Shown one piece after another: positions 1 to 6,972 of a stretch of DNA of 57,856 bases; position 1 is the first letter of the stretch; every line of letters starts with the position of its first letter. This stretch comes from Planctomycetia bacterium (lineage in GTDB: Bacteria > Planctomycetota > Planctomycetia > Pirellulales > Thermoguttaceae): contig JAUNBG010000022.1 of assembly GCA_030527205.1 (NCBI GenBank), positions 1-57,856 of the forward strand. Reading direction: 5' to 3'. A program made the translations under genes and the position numbers. Below the pieces are notes generated by a model. That model ran no database searches, was not told the origin of the DNA, and was given only the letters and a program-made list of their open reading frames with translations.

Positions 1-964
1 TGTCCTCTCCGATATGGGTCGCGCCGGGAAACGCCACCACCTCGGTGGTGAATACACGGTCAGCATAGCTCGCTCTGGGCGGCATAAGGCAGTTGGTCGT
101 GTAGAGAATCGCGGCGGGAATGCCGTCAAACTCCTTCTGTTGATTCTGCCATGCAGTGCCGAAGTTGCCCTTGAGATGGCTATACTTCTTCAGATCGGGA
201 TAGGCGTGAGCGGGCAGCATCTCACCATGGGTATAGACATTCACACCCTTGCCTTCCGTCTGCTCTAACAGGAGCTGCAAGTCCTTGAGATCGTGGCCGG
301 TGACAACGATGAACGGGCCTTTTTCTACTTTCATTGTCACCGTAGTGGGAGTGGGCGTGCCGTAGGTTTCGGTATTCGCCTTGTCAAGCAGTGCCATACA
401 TTTCAAATTGACTTCGCCCACCTTGAGAACGGTAGGCAGCAGTTGCTCTACTGTCAGTTCCTTCCCAACGGCAAGCAGCCCCTCGGCAAAGAAACCGCTC
501 ACCACGTCATCGGTATAGCCCAGCATCAGCGCATGATAGGCGTAGGCGGCCATGCCGCGCAGGCCGAACAGGATCAGGGATTTGAGGGAGCGAATATCCT
601 CGTCATCCTCCCACAGTTTGTTCATGTCGTAATCGTCGTTGCGTTCGCAGGAAGCCTCGCTGCTGCCGCACTGAGGCACAAGTCCCAGCTTCACTTTGCG
701 GGTTTTGTCGATCTGCTTTTGAATTGCTTCATTGTCAAAGCTCACATTGGTGATGGTGGTAAACAGTCCCTCGATGAGCAGGCGGTGTGTATCCGCAGTG
801 GGGTTGGTGTTACCGTCGCAGGCTCTGGCAAGACCGATCAGTGCGCCGGTCAGCTTGTCCTGCAGATTCGCCGTGTCGGACTTTTTACCGCAGACGCCTG
901 CTTTGCCGGTACATCCAGTGCATCCGGCAGTCTGTTCACACTGGTAGCAAAACATTTCATTCAT
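1..964 (-). CDS. hcp: Hybrid-cluster protein / hydroxylamine reductase, C-terminus beyond window
   Basis: Reading the minus strand from an ATG at 964 gives about 321 codons with no stop before the window edge, so the C-terminal part (family length about 540) is missing. The start reads MNEMFCYQCEQTAGC and carries the N-terminal cluster cysteines C6, C9, C18 and C25 of hybrid-cluster proteins; further on the stretch GPFIVVTGHDLKDLQ near 322-280 is typical of the family. Hcp is a cytoplasmic Fe-S/Fe-S-O enzyme linked to hydroxylamine and nitric oxide reduction under anaerobic nitrosative stress. A purine-rich AGAGA lies upstream of the ATG. The gene sits 21 bases behind a decayed DUF488 gene on the same strand. 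By eye its GC content and codon choice (many G/C third positions) are clearly higher than in the rest of the window, which suggests acquisition from another lineage, perhaps an anaerobic Firmicute. Family call is firm; origin is inference. Confidence 0.93.
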   Translation of the reverse strand, partial: MNEMFCYQCEQTAGCTGCTGKAGVCGKKSDTANLQDKLTGALIGLARACDGNTNPTADTHRLLIEGLFTTITNVSFDNEAIQKQIDKTRKVKLGLVPQCGSSEASCERNDDYDMNKLWEDDEDIRSLKSLILFGLRGMAAYAYHALMLGYTDDVVSGFFAEGLLAVGKELTVEQLLPTVLKVGEVNLKCMALLDKANTETYGTPTPTTVTMKVEKGPFIVVTGHDLKDLQLLLEQTEGKGVNVYTHGEMLPAHAYPDLKKYSHLKGNFGTAWQNQQKEFDGIPAAILYTTNCLMPPRASYADRVFTTEVVAFPGATHIGED

Positions 965-984
965 TTTGGTATTCTCTTTTTTAA

Positions 985-1355
985 TTATAGTTTTTGGTTA
1001 AGCCATTCGCAAAGAACGTCAACATTGTTTCTAATTTCATCTTTGACACCGTACAAGAGCGTTATATGAGCGTTATGTTCTGTGTGCATAGCTCACTTGC
1101 GCATATAAGGGAAAGTCATGTGCTTGCGGGATCGCTCAAATCACTAAAGTATTCTCGCCTGAATGCTTTGAAGTTTTTTTTCTTGTGTCCGAACTTTTTT
1201 CGGAGATGATCAGACGGTGCAATTTCACGCTCCCACGCCATGATTTGCGCTCTTTTCTTTGTTACACCTCGCAGTCAAAGACAGTCAACAAGCACACGAT
1301 ACCCGTCTGAGATTTCCGGAGCATCGTAAATCCGCTTGACTTTTATGCGGTTCAC
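985..1355 (-). pseudogene. Decayed DUF488-family gene
   Basis: The minus strand from a GTG at 1355 reads VNRIKVKRIYDAPEISDGYR, the start of DUF488 proteins, and continues with WEREIAPSDHLRKKFGH and FKAFRREYFSDLS. The block that normally reads RLWPRG is CL*LRG, with a TGA replacing the tryptophan codon. After YFSDLS the frame shifts and a further TGA interrupts it; the C-terminal block ITLLYGVKDEIRNNVDVL then resumes and ends in NQKL and a TAA at 987-985. Two stops and a frameshift make it a pseudogene. DUF488 proteins are small and uncharacterised. The GTG overlaps the stop of the upstream cupin fragment (GTGA), so the order cupin, DUF488, hcp looks like a former operon. Confidence 0.8.
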
Positions 1356-1486
1356 GCCTGTACGCCAGGAAAAATAACGGTGAGGAACATTTTGAAATCT
1401 TCTTCAGCATAAACGGCATGAGGTTTGTGTGCGGGCATGACCACCATTTCACCAGATTTGCAAATATGCTCAGCTCCGGTCAATCG
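1352..1486 (-). pseudogene. Cupin-domain protein, C-terminal remnant
   Basis: About 44 codons on the minus strand end in TGA at 1354-1352. They contain GAEHICKSGEMVVMPAHKPH and FKMFLTVIF, the second half of a small single-domain cupin, including the G-E-x(5)-P-x(3)-H segment. An in-frame TAA lies directly upstream (1489-1487), and no recognisable first cupin half was found in 1490-1800. The stop overlaps the GTG start of the DUF488 remnant by GTGA, preserving the mark of translational coupling although both genes are broken. Confidence 0.7.
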
Positions 1487-1489
1487 TTA

Positions 1490-1808
1490 GCTTTGTAGCG
1501 CTTTGTCATCGTTAGAAAATGGAGTAACGCGGCGTCGGACTTCGGTAAAAATATCGCGACCGATGATTTATTACCCGCAGTTTTGATGTTTACGGAGCAC
1601 TACGCCCCTATTTAACCAAAGTGACGTTCGGATCGGGAGTCATTTTGGGCGGTCTTAAGACAGGATCGGTAATATAGGATGTTTAGGCAAACATGTTATT
1701 CAGATCCTGTTTCTTTCTGGCCGCCTCTCGGCGAGATCAGTGATTCAAGCCCCAAAAAGTTGACAATCTTTTTCAGTCAGTTATCGGTTCGAGGCTAAAT
1801 CATTCGAC
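1490..1808. other. Gap with no supported gene
   Basis: No open frame with recognisable content on either strand. On the minus strand short frames are broken by stops. The stretch probably holds degraded sequence belonging to the cupin/DUF488/hcp block and its junction with resident DNA, but the exact boundary cannot be placed by eye. Confidence 0.4.
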
Positions 1809-4800
1809 TTAACGTTTGGAAACGCTTTTAATAACGACGGGACCGATCAAGCCGGATTTCTTCAAGGGGGAATTCGCTTGCCAGGAATTGATCGGACACC
1901 AAGTTTTGCGCTGATCTTCCGGAAGATTTTGGTCGCCAATCAGGCGGTTGACCCAAAGATTGACAACCTCGATTTCGATCTTGTTTTCGCCCTTTTGAAC
2001 AAAGTTCGTAACATCAAGTTCATAAGGAAAAGTCCAAACGCCGCCGACATATTGTCCGTTAATTTTGACTTTCGCCATTTCCGCAACGTCTCCGAGCGAT
2101 AAAATCAGAGAATCGTTTGAATCGACGTCCGTCAAAGAAAACGTCGTTGAGTATTGAGCCGTTCCGCTGAAATATTTGACGTCGTCCTCTTTCGACTCCG
2201 CCCAATTAATCAATTGATCCCAAAGAAGCGGTTCTTTGGGGCCGCGAGCAATTTCTCCTGAATCAAATTGAACGGTCCAATTTCCTTCCAAACGGGCAAT
2301 CTCTTTTCCTTTCGGGAAGTTCTCGCCCTTATTTTCCGTCAAGTCGGTTGCCGTTCGGAAAACGATAAAATAACTTTCAAGCGGAGCAAAATTCAAAGAA
2401 ATCGACGTTTGATTCTTTTCGCATTTCCAATCGGCGAGCGGTCGAATTATTCCGCTGACAGGATTCCAGAGTTCCGGCGTTTTTCCTGACGTTCGAAATT
2501 CAAAAGGAATATTATTCAACGTTTTTTCGCTCTGATTGGCAACGAAATAAATGTCCGCGTTATCCAAAATTCGATGTCCGTATCGAATCGGAGCGTCCTT
2601 TGCAAATTGACAATCAGGAACGGAACCGATTAAGGCCAAAAGTTCGTTCAATGTCATTCCCGAGGCAATAATTCCCTTGTCAACGTTGCGATATTTAACC
2701 TTATCGCCGTCAACATTTCCCCAAAGTTCGTCCGCCCATTTTTTGACTTTTTGATCCGCTTCCGGCTGATTTTGCAAACTTGGGGAACGATTCGGTTTGG
2801 GACCAAGAACAACGGCTCCTTGACGAACCAATTGAGCGATTTTTTCCAAAACTTCCGGTCGCATTGTTTCCAAAGGCGGCAAAACCAGAACTCGATATTG
2901 GGTTCCGTGCGGCAAGGTTAAGAGCCCATTTTCAACGGTCATCGTTTCGACCAGAACTTCGGCATTCATAAAGTCATATTGATAACCCGGCGGCAATTCC
3001 GGTTCCGTGAGCCCCATCATTTTCGGAGCGTCTTCGCCAATAAAATAAGCAACATCGGCGACATTCAAGCCCTGTTGAAGCATATAATTGACCCGTTTTA
3101 AATAAAGCGTAAACAGATCCATTTGTGAGAACCAAGTATTGTGCCGATTGAATTCGTTGCCAAACCAGGCATTCATTCCCGGTTTGCGTTCATCGGGCTG
3201 CAAGATATAAAGATGCAACAGCGAATTGTTGATTCCTTCTGAAAAGAATCGGTCGGTTCGCTCTTTCATATGAACCGGGCTGAAATTGAATGGCGCTGCG
3301 GCGCATGTATTCGATTCAGCCCAAATCTGTTTTTTGCCATAAATATGCCCGCAAGACGACGCAATTCGGTTTTCGATGTCGCCGAGCGTTCCTGTGCTCC
3401 AATATTCTCCTGCAATTTCGTCAGATTGGCCGCCATATTGCAGCCATTCGCCCGGAAATCCCCAATGTCCATAACATTCGAGCCAGGTTTTAAAGCCGTT
3501 TTCATTGCTGATGTCCCGCAAACCGCCGACATATTCATAAGCGACTTCGTTGGCAATGAAACGTCGCAAATCCCAAAGAAACCGGTCGGAATCGTCCGGG
3601 TTCCCAACGACATAACCGAAATAAGTCGGAAGATAGGGAAGCGGATCATATCCAAACGTATCTTCAAATTTCCGCAAAAAGTCGTCAGTAAAATTCTGGC
3701 CTCCGACTTCATAACTGTCTTGAACGACAATTTTAAACGATTTTCGATCTTCCGCCGGAACCCGTTTGAGCAGCTCGCCCAAATAAGAATCGAAATGATA
3801 AGCGACATGCTCGCGACTCATTTTATCGACTTCATAACCGGTTGCTTCCGGAACGGCGGGGGCATTGGTCGTTTTGGTCGGGGTCATTCCCATTCGCAAA
3901 ATAACCCATTCCCCTTCGGGAACGTTCCAATTCAAAGTTCCGTCCGCCGCCATTTTATCGGAAATATCCAAAATCGACGAGGGATCAACGATCGCTTTCA
4001 GATCGTCAATCGGCGCTTGACGTTCCCATTGATATTCCGACCAGGGGGGCTGTGGCGTTTGATGCATTTTCGCTAACGTTTTCTCATAAACATTTTCAAT
4101 TCGCGGCTCACCGGAAAAGGTTACGGATTTCAAAGCGGAATTTGCCCGTTCGCTTTTGAGAACAAGTCGCAGGCGATTCGTTGTAACCGCCGGAAAAGAC
4201 GAAACAATCGGCGCATAAGGAATAAATCCGACATTAATTTCTGGATTATAACGACTTATTTCAAAGGAATCGATTTTTTGCATTTTTCCGTCGATTTCCG
4301 CAAGCAGTTCGGCATGCGCAACAATCGGCGATTCCTCCGGCTCAACGATAATGCTTCGATATGTCATTGGAATATTTAAGGCAAATTCGATTTCATATTC
4401 CTGATTTTGCGGCAAAACTTTTTCTTTGCCGTTTCCTTCAAAAGAGACAGAACTGCCAGAAGGAACAGGATAAGCAAGAACTTTAACGTCCTGAAATTCT
4501 TCTTCGGGCTGAACCAGTTGTTTCGATATTTTTTCTGGTCCGGTAACGCGAAGTTCCGAGCAGGTTAAATAGCGCATCGCCCGATCATATTTGATCCAGG
4601 GACCGCCCGATTGACTCCAGCCGGGCGAATTAAAAATCCCCATTTCAATATCAAGTTCTGTTGCGGTTTTCAAAGCCGTATGAATGGCGGCCCACCAATC
4701 GTCGGTCAGGGTTCGAACAGCGCCGCGTTTCAGTCCGCTCGGACCGATATCGCCGATAAAAGCTCGATTGATTCCCGCTTTTTTCATTGCTTGAAGGTCT

Positions 4801-5090
4801 TTGACGACGCCGTCTTGCGAAATATTTCCGGAAAGCCAATACCAATAAGCGCCGGTTCGAATGATTGAGGTTGGATCCAGAAAATTCTTTTGTAAATCTT
4901 CGGAAGAAACCGTTTCTGGAATCAAATTTGTTTCTTGCGGCATTTTGTGAACGAAATTTGATTTGGATTTGGTTTTCTGTGCGAAAACCGACTGATCTGT
5001 TGCGCCGATCATTGCCAAAATGAAGAAAGCGGCAATCGTCGCCCAAATAATAAAAAAAGTCCTGGAAAATGAGATTTTGAATAACGACAT
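1809..5090 (-). CDS. Secreted GH106-family alpha-L-rhamnosidase
   Basis: A protein of about 1093 residues. The ATG at 5090 is preferred over an in-frame ATG 32 codons upstream because it is preceded by AAAAGGAG at good spacing and starts a signal peptide with a hydrophobic run (FFIIWATIAAFFILAMIGA). The N-terminal catalytic region has GH106 signatures: GAYWYWLSGNISQDGVVKDL, KKAGINRAFIGDIG and FNSPGWSQSGGPWIK. The C-terminus is a galactose-binding-like beta-sandwich (VKINGQYVGGVWTFPYELDV) ending in VNLWVNRLIGDQ and LKKSGLIGPVVI. Characterised GH106 enzymes remove alpha-L-rhamnose from plant pectic polysaccharides by inversion, and length and layout fit. It acts in the periplasm or outside the cell. 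mtaB lies 152 bases upstream on the same strand but is functionally unrelated. A second, related but longer enzyme lies at 16525-20607. Confidence 0.85.
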   Translation of the reverse strand: MSLFKISFSRTFFIIWATIAAFFILAMIGATDQSVFAQKTKSKSNFVHKMPQETNLIPETVSSEDLQKNFLDPTSIIRTGAYWYWLSGNISQDGVVKDLQAMKKAGINRAFIGDIGPSGLKRGAVRTLTDDWWAAIHTALKTATELDIEMGIFNSPGWSQSGGPWIKYDRAMRYLTCSELRVTGPEKISKQLVQPEEEFQDVKVLAYPVPSGSSVSFEGNGKEKVLPQNQEYEIEFALNIPMTYRSIIVEPEESPIVAHAELLAEIDGKMQKIDSFEISRYNPEINVGFIPYAPIVSSFPAVTTNRLRLVLKSERANSALKSVTFSGEPRIENVYEKTLAKMHQTPQPPWSEYQWERQAPIDDLKAIVDPSSILDISDKMAADGTLNWNVPEGEWVILRMGMTPTKTTNAPAVPEATGYEVDKMSREHVAYHFDSYLGELLKRVPAEDRKSFKIVVQDSYEVGGQNFTDDFLRKFEDTFGYDPLPYLPTYFGYVVGNPDDSDRFLWDLRRFIANEVAYEYVGGLRDISNENGFKTWLECYGHWGFPGEWLQYGGQSDEIAGEYWSTGTLGDIENRIASSCGHIYGKKQIWAESNTCAAAPFNFSPVHMKERTDRFFSEGINNSLLHLYILQPDERKPGMNAWFGNEFNRHNTWFSQMDLFTLYLKRVNYMLQQGLNVADVAYFIGEDAPKMMGLTEPELPPGYQYDFMNAEVLVETMTVENGLLTLPHGTQYRVLVLPPLETMRPEVLEKIAQLVRQGAVVLGPKPNRSPSLQNQPEADQKVKKWADELWGNVDGDKVKYRNVDKGIIASGMTLNELLALIGSVPDCQFAKDAPIRYGHRILDNADIYFVANQSEKTLNNIPFEFRTSGKTPELWNPVSGIIRPLADWKCEKNQTSISLNFAPLESYFIVFRTATDLTENKGENFPKGKEIARLEGNWTVQFDSGEIARGPKEPLLWDQLINWAESKEDDVKYFSGTAQYSTTFSLTDVDSNDSLILSLGDVAEMAKVKINGQYVGGVWTFPYELDVTNFVQKGENKIEIEVVNLWVNRLIGDQNLPEDQRKTWCPINSWQANSPLKKSGLIGPVVIKSVSKR

Positions 5091-5242
5091 AAAAATTCTC
5101 CTTTTGGATGAAAATTCAGAAATATAAAATTGTTTGCCAGTTTTTCCCATTATCATATTCAAACGCTTACAGGATTCAGGCGTCAATCATTTGAATATTG
5201 ATTAATGACAAATTAACAATAGAAATTTTGATAAACAACCAA

Positions 5243-6844
5243 CTAATTCAAAATTCCAATTAAATTGTCCCCTTGAAATTGTTGGATCATAACGGAAAGA
5301 AGATCGCCATTTTGAACGGATGCGGAAATCGGTAAAACAATGTTCATCGGCAAATATTCGTCCGTTGTTCCGACAATTTGTTTTTTAGAACATTTTTCTG
5401 ATTGATCAGAACAATTCAAAACCGACCGATTCAGGGAATTAAATGCGTCGCTGTTTGTTGAATCAAGCGTCCGAGGCCTGAAATTGCTTTTCAACGAATC
5501 CGAAACAGGTCGAATCTCTTCGACGAGAAGTTGAGTTGTTTTTCCCAACAGAGATTGAGCATAATTTCGTCTCAAGCGATCGGAAATTTTCAATAAATGA
5601 GCGGCGCGTTCTTTTTTAACGGATTCAGGAATTTGTTTTTCCATTTGAGCCGCAATTGTTCCGGTTCGCGGGCTGAATCGGAAAACATGAATTTTTGAGA
5701 ACCCTATTGCTTCGGCGACCTCACAGGTTCGAAGAAACTGGGATTCAGTTTCGCCCGGAAAACCAACAATAATATCAGTTGTCAATGAGATTAAAGGAAA
5801 TCGTTCTTGAATCTGCCGACATTTTTCAATGAAAGGGCCGCTTAACCAACGACGTCGCATTTTATGCAAAACAGAATCGTCGCCGCTTTGCATGGAAAGA
5901 TGAAGATGATGACATATTTTTTGCTGATATTGGGTCAAAACATCCAACAAACGATCAGAAACTTCAACCGCTTCCAAACTTCCCAATCGCAATCGAAACG
6001 GTTCCGAAACATTCGATAAATGATCCATTAAATGCGAGATTAAAAAAGCCAAATCAATTCGTTGATTCGTTGCAAGTTTCTCTTGCGCAACGAGATAATC
6101 GTCCAATGTCCAAACGGATTCTGATTGTTCCCCATTCTTCATTTTGTCGGATTCAGGTTGAAACTCTTGTTGGTCAATGTTTTGATTATTTCCGCCATTA
6201 TTTTTTTGATCAGTCGACGAATTTTTATGAGATTGATTCGACAAACCAAACGAATCAGGATCGTTTCGAGCGTTAAAATCAAGGCCATAATGTCCTAAAT
6301 GAATGCCGGTCAAAACGATTTCCCGATATCCATTTTGAATAAGTTTTTGCGTTTCCAGAATAATATCCGGAACCGTTCGACTCAATAAATAATGACGGAT
6401 TTTCGGAATAATGCAATAAGCGCAACCAACGCGGCATCCGTCTTGAATTTTGACATAAGCTCGATGACGTTCGGAAAAAGTTTCGATTCCCGACGGAATG
6501 ATCGCTAATCCCCATTGTTTTAAAAAATCGATTATCTTGCGTTTATCGTCGACAACATAAGCAACCTTGGGAAATGAGGCAACTTTTTGAGGATTCGCCG
6601 TTGCGTAACAACCGAGAACGATTATTTTGGCCTGCGGACATTTTTTTCCCCAATACGAGATCAATTTTCGACTTTTCGCATCGCTTTCGCCTGTAACGCT
6701 GCAAGTATTAATGACAACCCAGTCGACCAATTCATTTTCGTCTTCCGCAGCCTCACAAAATCCGTTGGCTAATAAAGCGGTTCGAATATATTGCGTTTCA
6801 TATTGATTGACTTTACAGCCCAGCGTTGCCGTTCTAAACAGCAT
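5243..6844 (-). CDS. mtaB: tRNA (t6A37) C2-methylthiotransferase MtaB
   Basis: This radical-SAM methylthiotransferase converts t6A37 to ms2t6A in tRNAs reading ANN codons. The 533-residue protein starts MLFRTATLGCKVNQYE. The N-terminal [4Fe-4S] cysteines are C10, C48 (NTCSVTG) and C79 (LGCYA); the radical-SAM motif CxxxCxxC is C137, C141 and C144 in DGCRVGCAYCIIPKIR. The Cys pattern and LGCKVNQYE start favour MtaB over MiaB or RimO. At 533 residues it exceeds the usual 420-450: a polar, Asn/Ser/Gln-rich insertion of about 50 residues follows GIHLGHYG (roughly residues 191-245), and a second Ser/Asn-rich insertion sits in the C-terminal TRAM-like region after EEIRPVSDS. The core motifs are intact, so the enzyme is probably functional. 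Confidence 0.9.
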   Translation of the reverse strand: MLFRTATLGCKVNQYETQYIRTALLANGFCEAAEDENELVDWVVINTCSVTGESDAKSRKLISYWGKKCPQAKIIVLGCYATANPQKVASFPKVAYVVDDKRKIIDFLKQWGLAIIPSGIETFSERHRAYVKIQDGCRVGCAYCIIPKIRHYLLSRTVPDIILETQKLIQNGYREIVLTGIHLGHYGLDFNARNDPDSFGLSNQSHKNSSTDQKNNGGNNQNIDQQEFQPESDKMKNGEQSESVWTLDDYLVAQEKLATNQRIDLAFLISHLMDHLSNVSEPFRLRLGSLEAVEVSDRLLDVLTQYQQKICHHLHLSMQSGDDSVLHKMRRRWLSGPFIEKCRQIQERFPLISLTTDIIVGFPGETESQFLRTCEVAEAIGFSKIHVFRFSPRTGTIAAQMEKQIPESVKKERAAHLLKISDRLRRNYAQSLLGKTTQLLVEEIRPVSDSLKSNFRPRTLDSTNSDAFNSLNRSVLNCSDQSEKCSKKQIVGTTDEYLPMNIVLPISASVQNGDLLSVMIQQFQGDNLIGILN

Positions 6845-6972
6845 TCATTTTCTCCCCCGAAAAGGTTTTGTCATTATTCTCAAGCCAATTAAAATCCCAG
6901 ACCATTCAGTTTAAAAATCGGGAAACAGCGCGGATATTGAATTCAGTTACTCATTCCTGATTCGATATAACA

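Noticed and set aside
293..1069. Long plus-strand frames over the first kilobase (14-268, 293-1069 and others)
   Set aside because: They are antisense to the GC-rich hcp gene, which explains the lack of stops; their translations look like no protein family, whereas the minus strand gives clear Hcp sequence.
3270..4076. 268-codon plus-strand frame inside the GH106 gene
   Set aside because: Antisense shadow; composition rich in Arg, Ile, Phe and Asn with no motif, and the minus-strand rhamnosidase is unambiguous.
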